A stretch of DNA of 64,000 nucleotides from Trebouxia sp. TZW2008 (Eukaryota > Chlorophyta > Trebouxiophyceae > Trebouxiales > Trebouxiaceae). A program made the translations under genes and the position numbers. This document shows positions 24,903-35,800 of the stretch, piece by piece (the stretch's first letter is position 1; each line of letters begins with the position of its first letter). Location of the stretch: contig BDIU01000195.1 of the NCBI GenBank assembly GCA_002118135.1, positions 1-64,000 of the forward strand, in the 5' to 3' direction. The notes beneath the pieces are model-generated. The model was not told the origin of the DNA. It ran no database searches and worked only from the letters and a program-made list of their open reading frames with translations.

Positions 24903-26011
24903 GCACAGGACCACTTCAATTATGAACAGCGCTGTAGCTTCAGTACACTAAAGACATCTTTATTTGCTTTGTAGGTGAGGCTGATTGTACTGAGCACAGT
25001 GACCCTCAGAGAGAAGCATCGCACCCCAGTGCGCCAAAGGCATAAAAGCAGTACAAGTACATTTTCATTATTCATGAGATTTGAGCATTGGGGGTGGTTG
25101 CTGCACTAGTGATAACACATATGTCACTGTGAAGCAGTCGACCATGTTGTTGCACTGTAGGTGGGGCTGATTGGGCTGAACACAGTGACTTTCATAACAC
25201 AGCAACTCAGCCAGGGTGCCAAAGGCATAAGCAGCAGCAGCAGCAGCAGCAGCGGCATAGAACCATTGCAAGCCTGGACAGCGCTGTAGACTTGGTATAC
25301 TGGTCAATCGCGTGCTTGCATTGTAGGTGAGGCTGATTGGGCTGAACACAGTGACCCTCAGAGAGAAGCATCTCACCCTGATGCGCCAAAGACGTCGGCA
25401 GCGACGGCAGCACAAGCGCATTGCAACATTTTGTGAGGGCTAAGCATCTTCTGTAGACGCTGCTGCCAGTTGTATTCATGATGTCAAAACATAGCAGTCA
25501 GGATGTGAAAGTTTGTTCTGGCACTGTAGGTGAGGCTGATTGAACTGAACACAGTGACCCTCAGAGAGAAGCATCTCAGCCAGTGCACCAAAGACGCAGG
25601 CAGCAGCAACAGCAGCGCAGAGCCTCTTCAGCCATTGCATAGCGAATGGCAACATCAAGGCATGCACTGTGAATGCTGCGGGTAGTAGCAACAACTATGC
25701 CAAATGGCGCAAGTCATCCTGTCCCTTCTGCTGTAGGTGAGGCAGATTGGGCTGAGCACAGTGATCTTGAGACTACAGCATCTCAGCCTGTACGCCAAAG
25801 ACGTCGGCAGCAGCATCAGCAGCGCAGAGCCTCCTCAGCAATTGCACGGCGTGCAGCGAGGTCAAGGCAGCGACAACCACAGACAGTTGTGGGCCCACCG
25901 CCCATATCACATGGCTACAGATCGGCACCCCAGATGCAGGCTTTAGCATCTGGCTTTACTGCACGGAGGCGCCTGTCCTGGCAGAGCGATTGTTCTGCTC
26001 GCTCAGAGTAG
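5528..26011 (+). CDS. Very large low-complexity protein of unknown function (about 2342 aa, 17 exons)
   Basis: Exons: 5528-5732, 7265-7687, 8295-8512, 9303-9425, 10123-10521, 10881-10953, 11345-11405, 11939-12913, 13750-13960, 14505-16742, 16842-16893, 19080-19309, 20124-20228, 21029-21928, 23002-23209, 23771-24103, 25737-26011. All phases agree and the sum is a multiple of three. The first quarter looks globular (ILGFVTGLDADRVQLRN, then LWAQKWSKIYSRVYQ). It is followed by an Ala run, nine 14-residue Ala/Ser repeats, an acidic Ser patch (SDEEEQSGGSSDGSDSQGS), a 746-residue exon of Pro/Ser/Glu repeats containing QGGYGTW, a helical segment (SKIWSAITDRMANELHCLY), Gln/Ser repeats of about 20 residues, a Glu-rich and Lys-rich stretch (SSRRKVTRQKGKKKQ) and an Arg/Gln-rich tail. 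No domain recognised. The acidic and basic patches suggest a nuclear scaffold, as inference only. Exon 2's acceptor and the start codon are the weakest points; a split into two genes cannot be excluded. Confidence 0.6.
6848..6872. repeat. (GCT)n microsatellite in intron 1
   Basis: About eight uninterrupted trinucleotide units in the first intron of the large gene, followed by the TGCTG pentamer array. Confidence 0.8.
6976..7065. repeat. (TGCTG)n pentanucleotide microsatellite
   Basis: About 18 units of TGCTG with one interruption near its start, in intron 1 of the large gene. The open frames rich in Cys-Ala-Val-Leu across it are artefacts of the repeat. The same pentamer forms an array at 47304-47391. 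Confidence 0.95.
8976..9355 (+). repeat. Exon-start ladder before exon 4 of the large gene
   Basis: The true exon start at 9303 (preceded by GCCATGCAG and containing GTGACACTGAGCATG) has three decayed copies upstream, with the GTGACACT/CATGACACT block near 9037, 9115 and 9190. Units share both intron tail and exon head. Stops and lost acceptors mark them as non-coding. Confidence 0.8.
10447..10510 (+). repeat. Coding (GCA)n poly-alanine tract
   Basis: Imperfect GCA repeat near the end of exon 5 of the large gene, encoding a run of Ala broken by one Ser. It ends just before a GC-type donor (CAG then GCAAGT at 10522). Confidence 0.85.
12315..12692 (+). repeat. Coding minisatellite, nine 42-bp units
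   Basis: Exon 8 of the large gene holds nine tandem 42-base units, each encoding 14 residues close to ASTASGANSDSRPM. The frame is kept throughout. Antisense open frames over it, rich in Leu, are shadows. Confidence 0.9.
13333..13795 (+). repeat. Exon-start ladder before exon 9 of the large gene
   Basis: The exon head at 13750 (acceptor TGTGCAG, then CCACCATCAGCAGC) is preceded by four decayed units with heads near 13340, 13441, 13545 and 13640. Each also carries a copy of the intron motif TGTGCAA..TATG..TGG, so the unit spans intron plus exon edge and is about 100 bases long. Confidence 0.8.
14600..16420 (+). repeat. Degenerate Pro/Ser/Glu coding repeats in exon 10
   Basis: Most of the 2.2-kb exon 10 consists of diverged units built around PSAKLSSDEPQGGYGTW and ETPTPSAK. 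Unit length varies from about 20 to 40 residues. The frame remains open for 746 codons, which argues for selection on the protein. Minus-strand frames here are shadows. Confidence 0.8.
18737..19465 (+). repeat. Exon ladder around exon 12 of the large gene
   Basis: Exon 12 (19080-19309) has two decayed upstream copies of its first half, at about 18737-18895 (in-frame stop after DSLLP) and 18910-19078, and one downstream copy of its last half at 19396-19465 that still ends in a GTAAGC donor after ATG. Confidence 0.85.
19660..20228 (+). repeat. Exon-start ladder before exon 13 of the large gene
   Basis: The head of exon 13 at 20124 (GAGGAAGCTAGAGTTG..TGGCTGCCA) recurs near 19663, 19801 and 19961, each followed by a CTGCCA block. 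The intron stretch with GTCCTTA between the copies is repeated as well. The upstream copies have lost their donors or frame. Confidence 0.75.
20827..20940 (+). repeat. Decayed copy of the start of exon 14
   Basis: A copy of the first 110 or so bases of exon 14 (true start 21029), encoding a near match to LVLDKSVPAQSKIWSAITDR, lies about 200 bases upstream and then diverges. Confidence 0.85.
21290..21790 (+). repeat. Coding repeats of about 20 residues in exon 14
   Basis: Tandem units resembling QPQQGDASKVDLPQSELLAS, with the most similar copies at the 3' end. Frame maintained; the last unit runs into a globular-looking segment ending AYRGQYIDLFDALATESL. Confidence 0.85.
21890..22415 (+). repeat. 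Exon-end ladder after exon 14, with GC donors
   Basis: The last 40 or so bases of exon 14 (ending CAG, donor GCAAGT at 21929) recur with ends near 22110 and 22230, both still followed by GCAAGTAC, and a third decayed copy near 22375-22415. The copies show that the GC donor predates the duplications. Confidence 0.85.
22811..22890 (+). repeat. Decayed copy of the start of exon 15
   Basis: TTGCAGGAGGCAGCAAACAC and the following 60 bases mirror the acceptor and first codons of exon 15 (23002). The true copy stays open for 69 codons; this one soon meets stops. Confidence 0.8.
24809..25736 (+). repeat. Five-copy exon-start ladder before exon 17
   Basis: The head of the last exon (true start 25737, GTGAGGCAGATTGGGCTGAG) is preceded by copies starting at 24809, 24975, 25161, 25327 and 25530, at spacings of 166, 186, 166, 203 and 207 bases. 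All except the first keep a TAG acceptor, and each continues through the CAG-rich stretch before diverging. Frame breaks and stops exclude coding use of most copies. Confidence 0.9.
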
Positions 26012-26033
26012 TTGAAGTCTGTGCAAATCAGAA

Positions 26034-26185
26034 CAGCAGAGCAACAGCAGCCACAGACAGTTGCTGGTCTGCCGTCAATGTCTTGTGGCTACACTTCTGG
26101 GCCCCAGATGCAGGCGCTAGTTTCTAGCTTCATTGCACCAAGGCGCTTGTCCTGACAGAGCAATTGTTCTGCTTGTTCTGAGTAA
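26034..26185 (+). repeat. Decayed copy of the 3' end of the large gene's last exon
   Basis: Starts near CAGCAGCCACAGACAGTTG and runs through CCCCAGATGCAGGCG to CAGAGCAATTGTTCTGC, matching the exon up to its stop codon at 26009. It lies just downstream of the stop, so exon-edge duplication also affects terminal exon ends. Confidence 0.85.
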
Positions 26186-26199
26186 GAAGGCTTGGCAAG

Positions 26200-26866
26200 G
26201 TGCAGAGGTCAACGCGGCCCTTTGGGCCTTTGGATCCATTGGCAGGCGCAGCTTTTACACTACTTGAGGCAAAGTAGAGTTTCCTTTAGCAGCAAGCCAT
26301 ATGCATGAGCATAAATTGTGTACTGTAGGTCATAAAACAGCCGTTGGACATCTCTGTGTACATGAAGCATGTTGTTTATCTGATTGAGTGGTCGCAGTTG
26401 TTCGTCAAGACATGTGAATTTGCTGAGAGCTGCAATTGCAGGCAGTACTATTTACAACACTGCAACATGCGTGGCCACCATATACAGTAGAGGAAGATTT
26501 AGCATTAAGCACTTGGCATTTGTTGCGTTAGAACTTGTTGCTATTTTCTAATGATGACTGCTTGACATTGATGCCCATTGATGCAGTCACTGTGATGACC
26601 GGCCGAGGGTCCAAGCTGCGGAGGAGCTCAGCGGCAGTCACAGCTGGCTAGCGCTCTCAGGTTGCGTGCTGCTGTCAGACATGAAATTCGATTTTGCAGC
26701 AATCCAAAATAAATTACTAAATGACTTGTTCTGAGTTGATCAAGTTTGACTGTCAACGCTGCAGTTGCACTGAACCGACCACTGTCTGCTCGATCAGCGA
26801 GCGAAGAGTCAAATCGAATCGGGCACCTGCAGCTTACTCGCCGTTGCTACCCCTGCTGCGTGCGGC
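26200..26866. other. Intergenic region, probable promoter of the Cys-rich gene
   Basis: No exon or repeat recognised. It separates the stop of the large gene from the start codon of the secreted protein at 26867. Confidence 0.4.
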
Positions 26867-29800
26867 ATGCAGGTCAATAGGGCGCTGAAGACCTGCCTCA
26901 GTCTATTGATTGTAAGTTGCCACTGCTCACCATCTTCGACAGCATCCTGCCGCCCATCTGGTCCGATGTGTCTCGTCAAGTGCATGAGAAAATGTGCAGC
27001 TGCCAGCAAAGAGTGGGCACAGAGCGTTGTTGCCCAGTTACCATACACTTTCGCAACACCAAAAGCCTTTAGCACCCTTTGAGCGCCCAAAACGTTATTA
27101 AGCCGGTGCTGTATTTGCAGGTGGCGCAGACCCACTTTGTCGTTGCGGCAGGTATGTTCGCGCACACTAGATCATTTGCCGTGGCGTTGCATTGCTTGAC
27201 GTGAAGCTAGCGGAAGTTACGGTACCTGTGCACGCCTGGTCACACCTCAACTTGGCGTTGGGACAGCGCCGGATAACTCCTGCTGAGGCCTATTGCTGTG
27301 TTGCAGGCTCGTGGAAGGATGTGCACACACGGTCGCTCCTGCAAGCTGCAGCTGCAGACTGCTCAGCAACAGGTAGGTTGGTAGCGCACGCCCCTGCCCG
27401 TCTAAGCCCATCGATAACTCTCTTGCGTGCTGGCAAAAAGGGCTTGCCAGCATGGCATGTCTCCCTGGGCCTGCAGCATCACTTTGCATTGATGTCCAGC
27501 TGAAACAGACCTACACAACACAGTGCCACATTCTCATTTTCACCAGCTGCAGCTGTGACTTTAAACTGCTGCAAGCTTAAGTCATTGTATGCTTCGCAGG
27601 CGCTTGCAACAATGGACTCAGTTGTACAGACATAGTTGACTTGGGCACAATCTGCACTGCTGTAGCCGGTACATCAGGACGATGTGCATGCACAGCAGGT
27701 CCTCTTCCGCCAAACACACCCTGCATCAATTCTTCAACAAGTAAGCCTGCTGTTTCCTCTGAAGCAAGGTGACGCTGGTTCCATCGTGGGCTCTGCAAAC
27801 AACTTGCTCACATTGGCCAGACCATTGTGTTACATGCATGGCAGCGTTTCCTATGCTTCCTTGTGCTCGTGATGCACCATATAACCTCATGCCTTCCACA
27901 CGTGGCCTGCCGTACATAGTTGTTTTTCCGCAAGACAACACTCCTTGCGTTTTGTGGCCGCTTGTTCTGCTTGCAATGCAATTGCTCATCACCTGCCGGT
28001 CTCGCATATGTTTTCATACCTTTACATACATCTTGTACGTCCACAGCAGGACCCAAAAGCAGGCATTAGTGCTGCTACAGCAGGGCTTAGTGCTGCTTTT
28101 GGCACGACTACTCCGCACCTGTGCCTCTTGTGATCTCTCATACGCTTATTGGCCCATGCGGATCAATTGCAGCTGCCTATCGCCTTGTAAATAGACTTTC
28201 TGTGTGTATGGTTCTGCAGTGTCCAGCGCAAGGTGTGACACAGGCCTGAGCTGTAACACTGGCACAAACGGCGTCGAAGGTTACTGTTTGCCAAATGGTG
28301 TTTTGAGCGATTCACAGGATTGCTCAGCATCAGGTACGCCAGCTTATCAAAAGCATGTGGCTTCTGTAAACAGCCAGCAAGGTCATGGAAGCTCAAAAGC
28401 AGGCATGTAATGATGGCAATGATGCATGCAGCAGCTTCAGCAATTTGAGCATGAAAGCATTGCCTGGAGACTGCTTGTGTGATCTTCGCTGTCTTCACAG
28501 TGCGACAGGCCCTTTGCAATTGCGGCATAGCTGATGCTCTGCACTGAAGCTGTTCACAGATTTGCAGATGCATTGAGATGCAATTTGGAGTGATGCATTG
28601 CTACACATAAATTGCCAAGCTTTGAGTGTGAAAGTCTTGCAGGGACTTCATGTCGACGGGGCCTGTCATGTGTCGAGGCTTCTGCTGGTGGCGTTTCCAA
28701 CTACGCCAGCTGTGCTCAAACAGCAGGAGGGTCTGGAGCATGTCAATGTCTAGCTGGCCCTATTCCTGTCGATGGATACTGCTTCATCTATGGTAAGGCT
28801 GATTGTCATGAACAGCTCACACTTGATGACAACAATATTCATTGCTGCTTGCTGGCTTCCAGTGCTATGTGTGCTTGGTTCATAAGGTTTCTCAAGTCAT
28901 GCAAATACCACTTCTGGCCCAAATTGTTATCAACAGATACTGGATCATCTGCAATAAAGCTGGTGGTCATGAATGGCCTGCGCCTTTGATTGACAACAGT
29001 AATAAAAACAATGAACAACATTGATGATAGTATCAACATGCAAGATCAATGTGGCACAGGTGCTATAGCTCATAGTAAGCTGTAAAGGCGTACAAGATTT
29101 ACTGCCAAAGGTGCATGTCTGTAAAGCCAACATTTAAGAACAACCATATTGAGCCTCACACACCTAGCCTCTATGCCTGAATGTGTAATGACATTTGATG
29201 GAAGTATTGTAATCACATTTGATGATGCCCAAGGATAAATTTGACACAATAGCACAAATCAACAGCTTGTGTGCACAATTGCAGGAGCTGCATGTGATTT
29301 GGACAGTGCTTGCTTCACTGACCTTGCATGCATCTTCACAAGTGTGAACAATAGTGATTGTGAATCCTAACGAGGGTGCTTGATTGCAGGAGCTGCATGC
29401 GTTGCTGGCAGCACTTGCTTCACAGGCAGGGCTGATGCAACTGGAGGCTATTGCCAGGCAACTGGTGTGGCATCCACAGGCGCTACATGCTCTTCTAACG
29501 GTGAGTTTGCACATGCTTGCTTGATGATGACGATGATGATGGTCATGGACACTGCATAAGCATGAGCACACTGCATTTTGTCGCCCAAACCTGGTGTTGA
29601 CAAAGCATCTGATACCATCTGCAGCATTCTTGCATTGGCAGGGCTAACACAAGCGGAGGCTACTGTCAAGCAACTGGTGTGGCCTCCACAGGCGCCACAT
29701 GCAGTTCCAATGGTAAGACAGAACACAGGAGTCCTTACACGTGCGTACACGTGTGTGACGCCCGTCTTGTCTTGCCAGGCCGGCGAGGACATGTTATATC

Positions 29801-32800
29801 TAGTCCTTGAAGTTACACAGAGCTTTTGCTAATACCCCTAGCAACTTTCCACACCAGATTTCACTGTGCAAGGCTTTGTGCCACTGTCACCCATCATTTG
29901 TGCTTGGATGTATCAGCTATTGTTGTTACGGTTGACAGAAACACTGAAACTGCTTGACTTTCAGATTTTATGGTGTAAACAAGGATTTGGCTACATGCTG
30001 CATCTTGCATTTTGCATCAGCACCATTCATAGCTCTGCTATGGCGCCTATCATGAAGATGATGATGTACCAGCATGTACACACTGGTGCTGATGCTGCGG
30101 TGGTTTGCAGGGGAAGTGTGCGGCAGCGAAGACACCTGCACTGAGACACAGCTCAACACAGGAGAAGTGTGCGGCACCAGCAGCACAACAGGCTGCAATA
30201 AGTTGCATAACAGCATGTTGTGGTGTTGTGCAGGGGAAATGTGCGGCACCAGCAGCACAACAGGCTGCAATAAGTTGCATAACAGCATGTTGTGGTGTTG
30301 TGCAGGGGAGGTTTGCGGCAGTGAGGACACTTGCACTGACACTCAGCTCAACACTGGAGAAGTGTGCGGCACCAGCAGCAAATCAGGGTGCAGTTGTGCC
30401 CCTGATCAGCTCCCTGAAGGCAGCCGCTGCGATTTGTATGGTACTGCTTCTCGTCGCTCCATGCTGAATCAGCCAAACTGCCTGTGGGCTTGACATGCTT
30501 TTGCATTCTTCACCAATGTTGTGCACATGCTTGCTGGTGAAACTGACCCTGCTAGGTGCGTACAGATGCCTCTTTCTGCTGCTGTAAACCCTGCTGCCAA
30601 ATTTTCCCAATTCAGGCAACCAAGCATCCTGAATCTCTTTCTCAAAAGTGGCTGCTTGATGCTGTGTTGCCCAGCTCCTGCTGGCATGGCATGCTTCTTC
30701 TTTAGCCTTGATCTGGTCAAAGCTGGTGATGCATTAGCATCCCTCAACATGCATCTGCCCTCTTTGTGTCTTGCACCATCTATGCTGACTGGCAAATTGT
30801 GCAACCGCCTCAGACAGTCAAGATGTCTTGCTGCAGGCTATGACTCACTGTTCCTCAGCCGTCACGTCTCAGACTGTGTTTTGTTGCATGTGTAGTGATT
30901 CTCAGCAAGCACTGCCACTTGAGTGGCTGTTATGTAGTCAAGCACAGATGCCAGGGGTGAAATGGAAGATGTTTTTGTCTGTGCTTGCTGCTGTCTTATT
31001 GGATCCCCGGCATGCTGTTCTACAGCATTGAATGAGCATTCATTGACAGCATGCTGTGGGCTGTTCAGGTGCACCATGTGCGAATGGAACCATATGCCTT
31101 ACGCCACGTGCAGACACCACTGTCGGCATTTGCTCTGACAATGCTGGATCACTGCTACCCAGTGGCAGCGACTGCACTGCAATAGGTGCGCTGCCTGGTG
31201 TCCCAGCCAGCTTTATTTCCCATCAGTTTTGTTGAGTTGCTGTAGAGCACCAAATCCTTGACAATGCTAGATCACTGCTACCCAGTGGTAGCAACACACT
31301 GCAACACATAGCTGCGCTGCTTTGTCTCCTGTCTGAAGAATTATATTTCACATGCCTTCTGCCAAATTACAGCAAAGCACCGCAATCCTTGACAATGCTG
31401 GATCTCTGCTTCCCAAGTGCGGCGATAGGTGCGCTGCTTGGTCTCTGAGTGTTTGGACAGTCATACTCGACACAATGTCAGCCAATGCGTGCCAAACACA
31501 CACAATCGACGGTGCTGGATCTCTGCTGTCTCTCAGCAGTCAGACATGCTGCACGCTTTGTACCCCACAATGTCATGCCATAATACACTGAACTGCACAT
31601 GTCCTCAGCTAATTCTCTGCAGAGCATTTCAGCTCATCAAGGCCCACGTTGTTGGGGTGATGGCCCTGTGCCATCAGTCATGCCGCTCAGTCACGCTTCT
31701 TGCCTGTTGAGCAGCACCCTGCTCATCTTGTCTTGCTTCTTGCCTTGTCAAAGCATAAATACGATTTGCACGTTCTATTCTTCTGCATTTACAGTGTGCT
31801 TGTCACCATGCCAATCAAGCCTGCGTCACAGCTTGAGAGCAGTTGAGACCACCAGTACAACATCATATGTATCAAACATGTGCATTTGTTCTTGGCACAG
31901 TTGTCCTTGAGCAGAAGCACCACTGCAGTCATCATGCAGTAAGTGTTTCTCGACGGCGTGATCCTTATCATGGATACCATGGATGATCTGCTATGAAGAC
32001 TTCTCATTTCAGAAAGGGGCGTAAAGGTACAATGATTTGTCCTGATAAGGACACCAGCACCATCACATTGTAAGGACAATCTGAATGTAAGGACAATGCA
32101 ATTGCGAGCCGTCCGCTGGAACCTGACTGCACCGCTAATTCTGAGTAAGGACGTTTCCACACATAGAATACTATCTTGGTAAGAAAAGCTTCAACTTGAA
32201 ATTGGAACCTGCAGGGACATACTGTATGCCTGGCGCCAGCTGCATCACAACGAGCGGGCAAGCAGCACTCTGCACTCAGAGTGTTGGCGGGCAGCGAGGC
32301 TGCGCTTGTGCTGATGCAACCACCATTCCTGAGAACCTGCCCTGTGACCCATGGGGCAAGCAAACCTACAGCTGTCTCTCATATGCCTGGCATGCACGCT
32401 GCAACCACCATTCCTGTGTACTAACCTTGTGACTCATGAGGCAAGCATTGTGTGTACTCATGCTTTACCTTTGCATTGTTTGCAATTAGTCACGCTTTTG
32501 CTTGCACTGCACTTTACCAGCACTGCATCCATGCCGTGAATCCACACTCCTTACACTGAGTCGCACTTAGACCAGTTACAATAACACTGTTTACACTTAC
32601 TGACACTTACAACCACATCACTTACACTAACACTGCTTACACTTACTGAAACTTACATTTGCACTGCTCAAGAAAACACTGCTCGAAGTTCTGTTGATAC
32701 TCATACTGCAGCAGAGGTGTCACATCAGTTTGTGCCGCAAATTACTACAGTTTGCTGCTGGTACAGGTGCACCATGTGACCCGAAGTCCAGATGCCAAAA

Positions 32801-35800
32801 CAATCCCAACGGGCCAGGCGCATCATGCTACACAACAGCCACAGCAGCAGATGTGGGTGCAACATGCAGTGCTGGTAAGCTCCACAATTGTATCAACAGC
32901 CGTTGTTTGGGGTGTAGGAGCTATTCAGGAGGAGCTGCTCATCATGCACATGTAATTGAAACACATGTGTGGTGAACAGCTCTCATCAGATAACAGTGCA
33001 TCAAAGCTTGTTGCCTTTATGCCATGTGTTCTTCATTGTTTGGCGCATGAATTACGCAACAGCAACAGCAATTGATGTGGCTTCCACATGCAGCTTTGGT
33101 AAGCTCCCATTGTATCAACAGCTTTTATTTGGGGTGGAGGAGCTATTCATCATACACCTGTCATCGAAACATATGTGTAGTGAACAGCTCTCATTGCAAC
33201 ACATTGCATCAACAGCTTGTTGCCTTTGAGTCATGTATTCGTCATAGCTTTGCCCATCATGATACTCAACAGCAACAGCAGCAGATGTGGGTGCAACATG
33301 CTGCCCTGGTAAGCTCCACTGTTGCATCAACAGCTTGTCGCCTTTTGGTCACATTCGTCAATGACTGGCCCACCATGCTGACGTCTACAGTCATACCAAC
33401 AGCTTGTGTCTTTGTCACATGGTCTGCATCACGCAAACTTTGTGCTGCACAACAGCAGCAGACGCTGGCGCATTATGCAGCCCCGGAAAGCTGTACCATG
33501 GCATGGACAGCTTTTGTTTCAGCTTAAATGTATTTAGTATACACAAAAGTTATTGGAGGCAGTTGCAATTGCTTCTGTATGCACCTAGCTGGGTATAGAA
33601 GCTCAATTGAGCGCATGTGAATGATGCTAATGACAATTTTGGTGCATTCAGGAGTTCCATGCGGTACTGGCAAGAGCTGCCTTGCTAGCGACGGCTCCTT
33701 CTGCAATCCATTGTCCCAGGCTTGCACTTGCTCGAATGCAACAGTGACCGCCAACGCTGCCTGTCAGCTGTACGGTAAGCCACGTCTCATCCCAAACAAA
33801 ATCAGACTGTTTTGTGCCGTTGTCATGCTCNNATGCTCACAGGACTTCCATGTGGTGCTGGCAAGAGCTGCCTTGCTAGCGACGGCTCCTGATATCTCTT
33901 GTCCCAGGCTTGCACTTACTCCAATGCAACAGTGACCGCCAACGCTGCCTGTCAACTGTATGGTAAGCCAAATCTCATCCCAACAGAAATCCAACTGTTT
34001 TGTGCCGTTTTGACGGGCACAGGCGTCCCATTCGGCACTGCCAAAAACTGTCTTGCTAGTGATGGCTCATTATGCAATCTGTTATCCCAGGCTTGCACTT
34101 GCTCCAATGCAACAGTGACCGCCAATGCTGCCTGCCAACTGTACAGTAAGCTAGATCAGCACAGCACACACTCCACGATATAGATGCAGTCATGTTGCAA
34201 TCATGCATGCATGTGTAAGCGCCTGCAACAACTTTCCTGACAGCAGGCAGGAAAGTTGTTGCAGGCGCTTATCTCCGCAGGTGCACCATGTGCAAGTGGC
34301 ACAGCATGCATCTGTCCCCTGAGATCATTATTCATCGGTTTTTGGGTGGTAGGCTTTCCAAACCTTAAGAAAACTACTTTTTTTTGGGGGCGGGAAATGA
34401 CTAGGTTGTAGGGTTTTAAGGTGTTTTTGCGCTTTCTATGGTAGGAATCAAACCCCGATGAATTAGAATGCAGGGTGCATCTGTCACACGCGTGCTTGTC
34501 TGTGCCTGTGTGAGTCTGTTCTGTGAGCCTGACAATACACTGCCACTGCAGGGGCACAAGGTGCAGCTGAGACGGCACAAAATCTATCAAATGCGCGCGT
34601 GTGTGAGCACATGCAATCACGTGCCTGTTTGCCTGACATTGCACTGCCCTTGCAGGTGCACCATGTGAAAGTGGCACAGCATGCTTCCGTCACATGCATG
34701 CTTGTCAGAGCCTACGTGAGTCTGTTCTGTGTGCTTGACAATACACTGCCTTTGCAGGCGCAGCTGAGACGGCGTGCAAGTCGTCAAATGCGTGCGTGTG
34801 TGAGCACACACAATCGTGCGCCTGTTTGCCTGACAATGCATTCATGTTGCAGGTGCCCCATGTGCTAGTGGTACGACATGCAACCCGTCACGTGCAGACA
34901 GCACAGCTGGTTTCTGTCTGCCGCAAATCTGGTACAATGCGGTCAACAAGGCCGGTGCAGGCAGCTCATACGGAGGAGTTACAGGCACGCTTACAATAAT
35001 GCCTGGCCTAGAGAAAGCCAGACTGTTGGTATTGCGTCTTGCAAGATAACAGAGCAGTCTGTTGGAACATCAATGCCAGCAAGACCAGTGCATGCAGTTT
35101 GTATGGAGGAGTTACAGGCAAGCTTGCTTTCATTTCTTTTAGACCTGTGTTGAGGCAGACTGTTGTCATCGTGTGTTGCGGTTGCTTGAGAGAACTTGCT
35201 TTTGTGGCACCGCAGTCACCAAGGCCAGTGCATGCAGCTCATACAAAGGAGTTACAGGCAACCTGCTACACTTGTCTGCCTGCCTTTGGTGACAATGCAA
35301 TACGTTTGACTGTCGCACAGCTATCAGAATGATGTCATCATGTGCTCCGAGTCATTGAGAGCCTCATGCGTCTGCGCTGCATTCATGTGTCTGTCTGTGA
35401 TACACATGGCAATGTTCAGATATCACAGGCTCAATGCCAGTGCTGTTGCCTGCATCACTTTGCATTCAAATAGATGTAGTCTTGCATGGTGCATCAAGCA
35501 AAGCCTGTGCATCTTGCCTAATGACCTGTGCGTGCTGTCATTTCTGACTGATTCTTACGAGCAGCATGCCATTGAATATGGAAGGACAGACAAGCAGCCA
35601 CAGCATCTCCCTGATCTCATTGTCCATGCAGTTGACACTGGTGTGGTTGCATTGTCGTCGCTAGTAGTCAGGGGCTCATGTTGTGCAAAAGTGTATTGCA
35701 ACATTCATGTGTGGGTTTACTGCAACAAGTGTACAGCAAATCATCAACAAGAACGCACTTGTGGTGACAGGGCCCTGGTCAGGTGGTTTCCAAGGGCCAA

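Noticed and set aside
24809..25736. Regularly spaced repeats that could pass for a CRISPR-like array
   Set aside because: Units match an adjoining coding exon plus its acceptor, identity decays from unit to unit, the spacers are also related to one another, and the setting is a eukaryotic intron.
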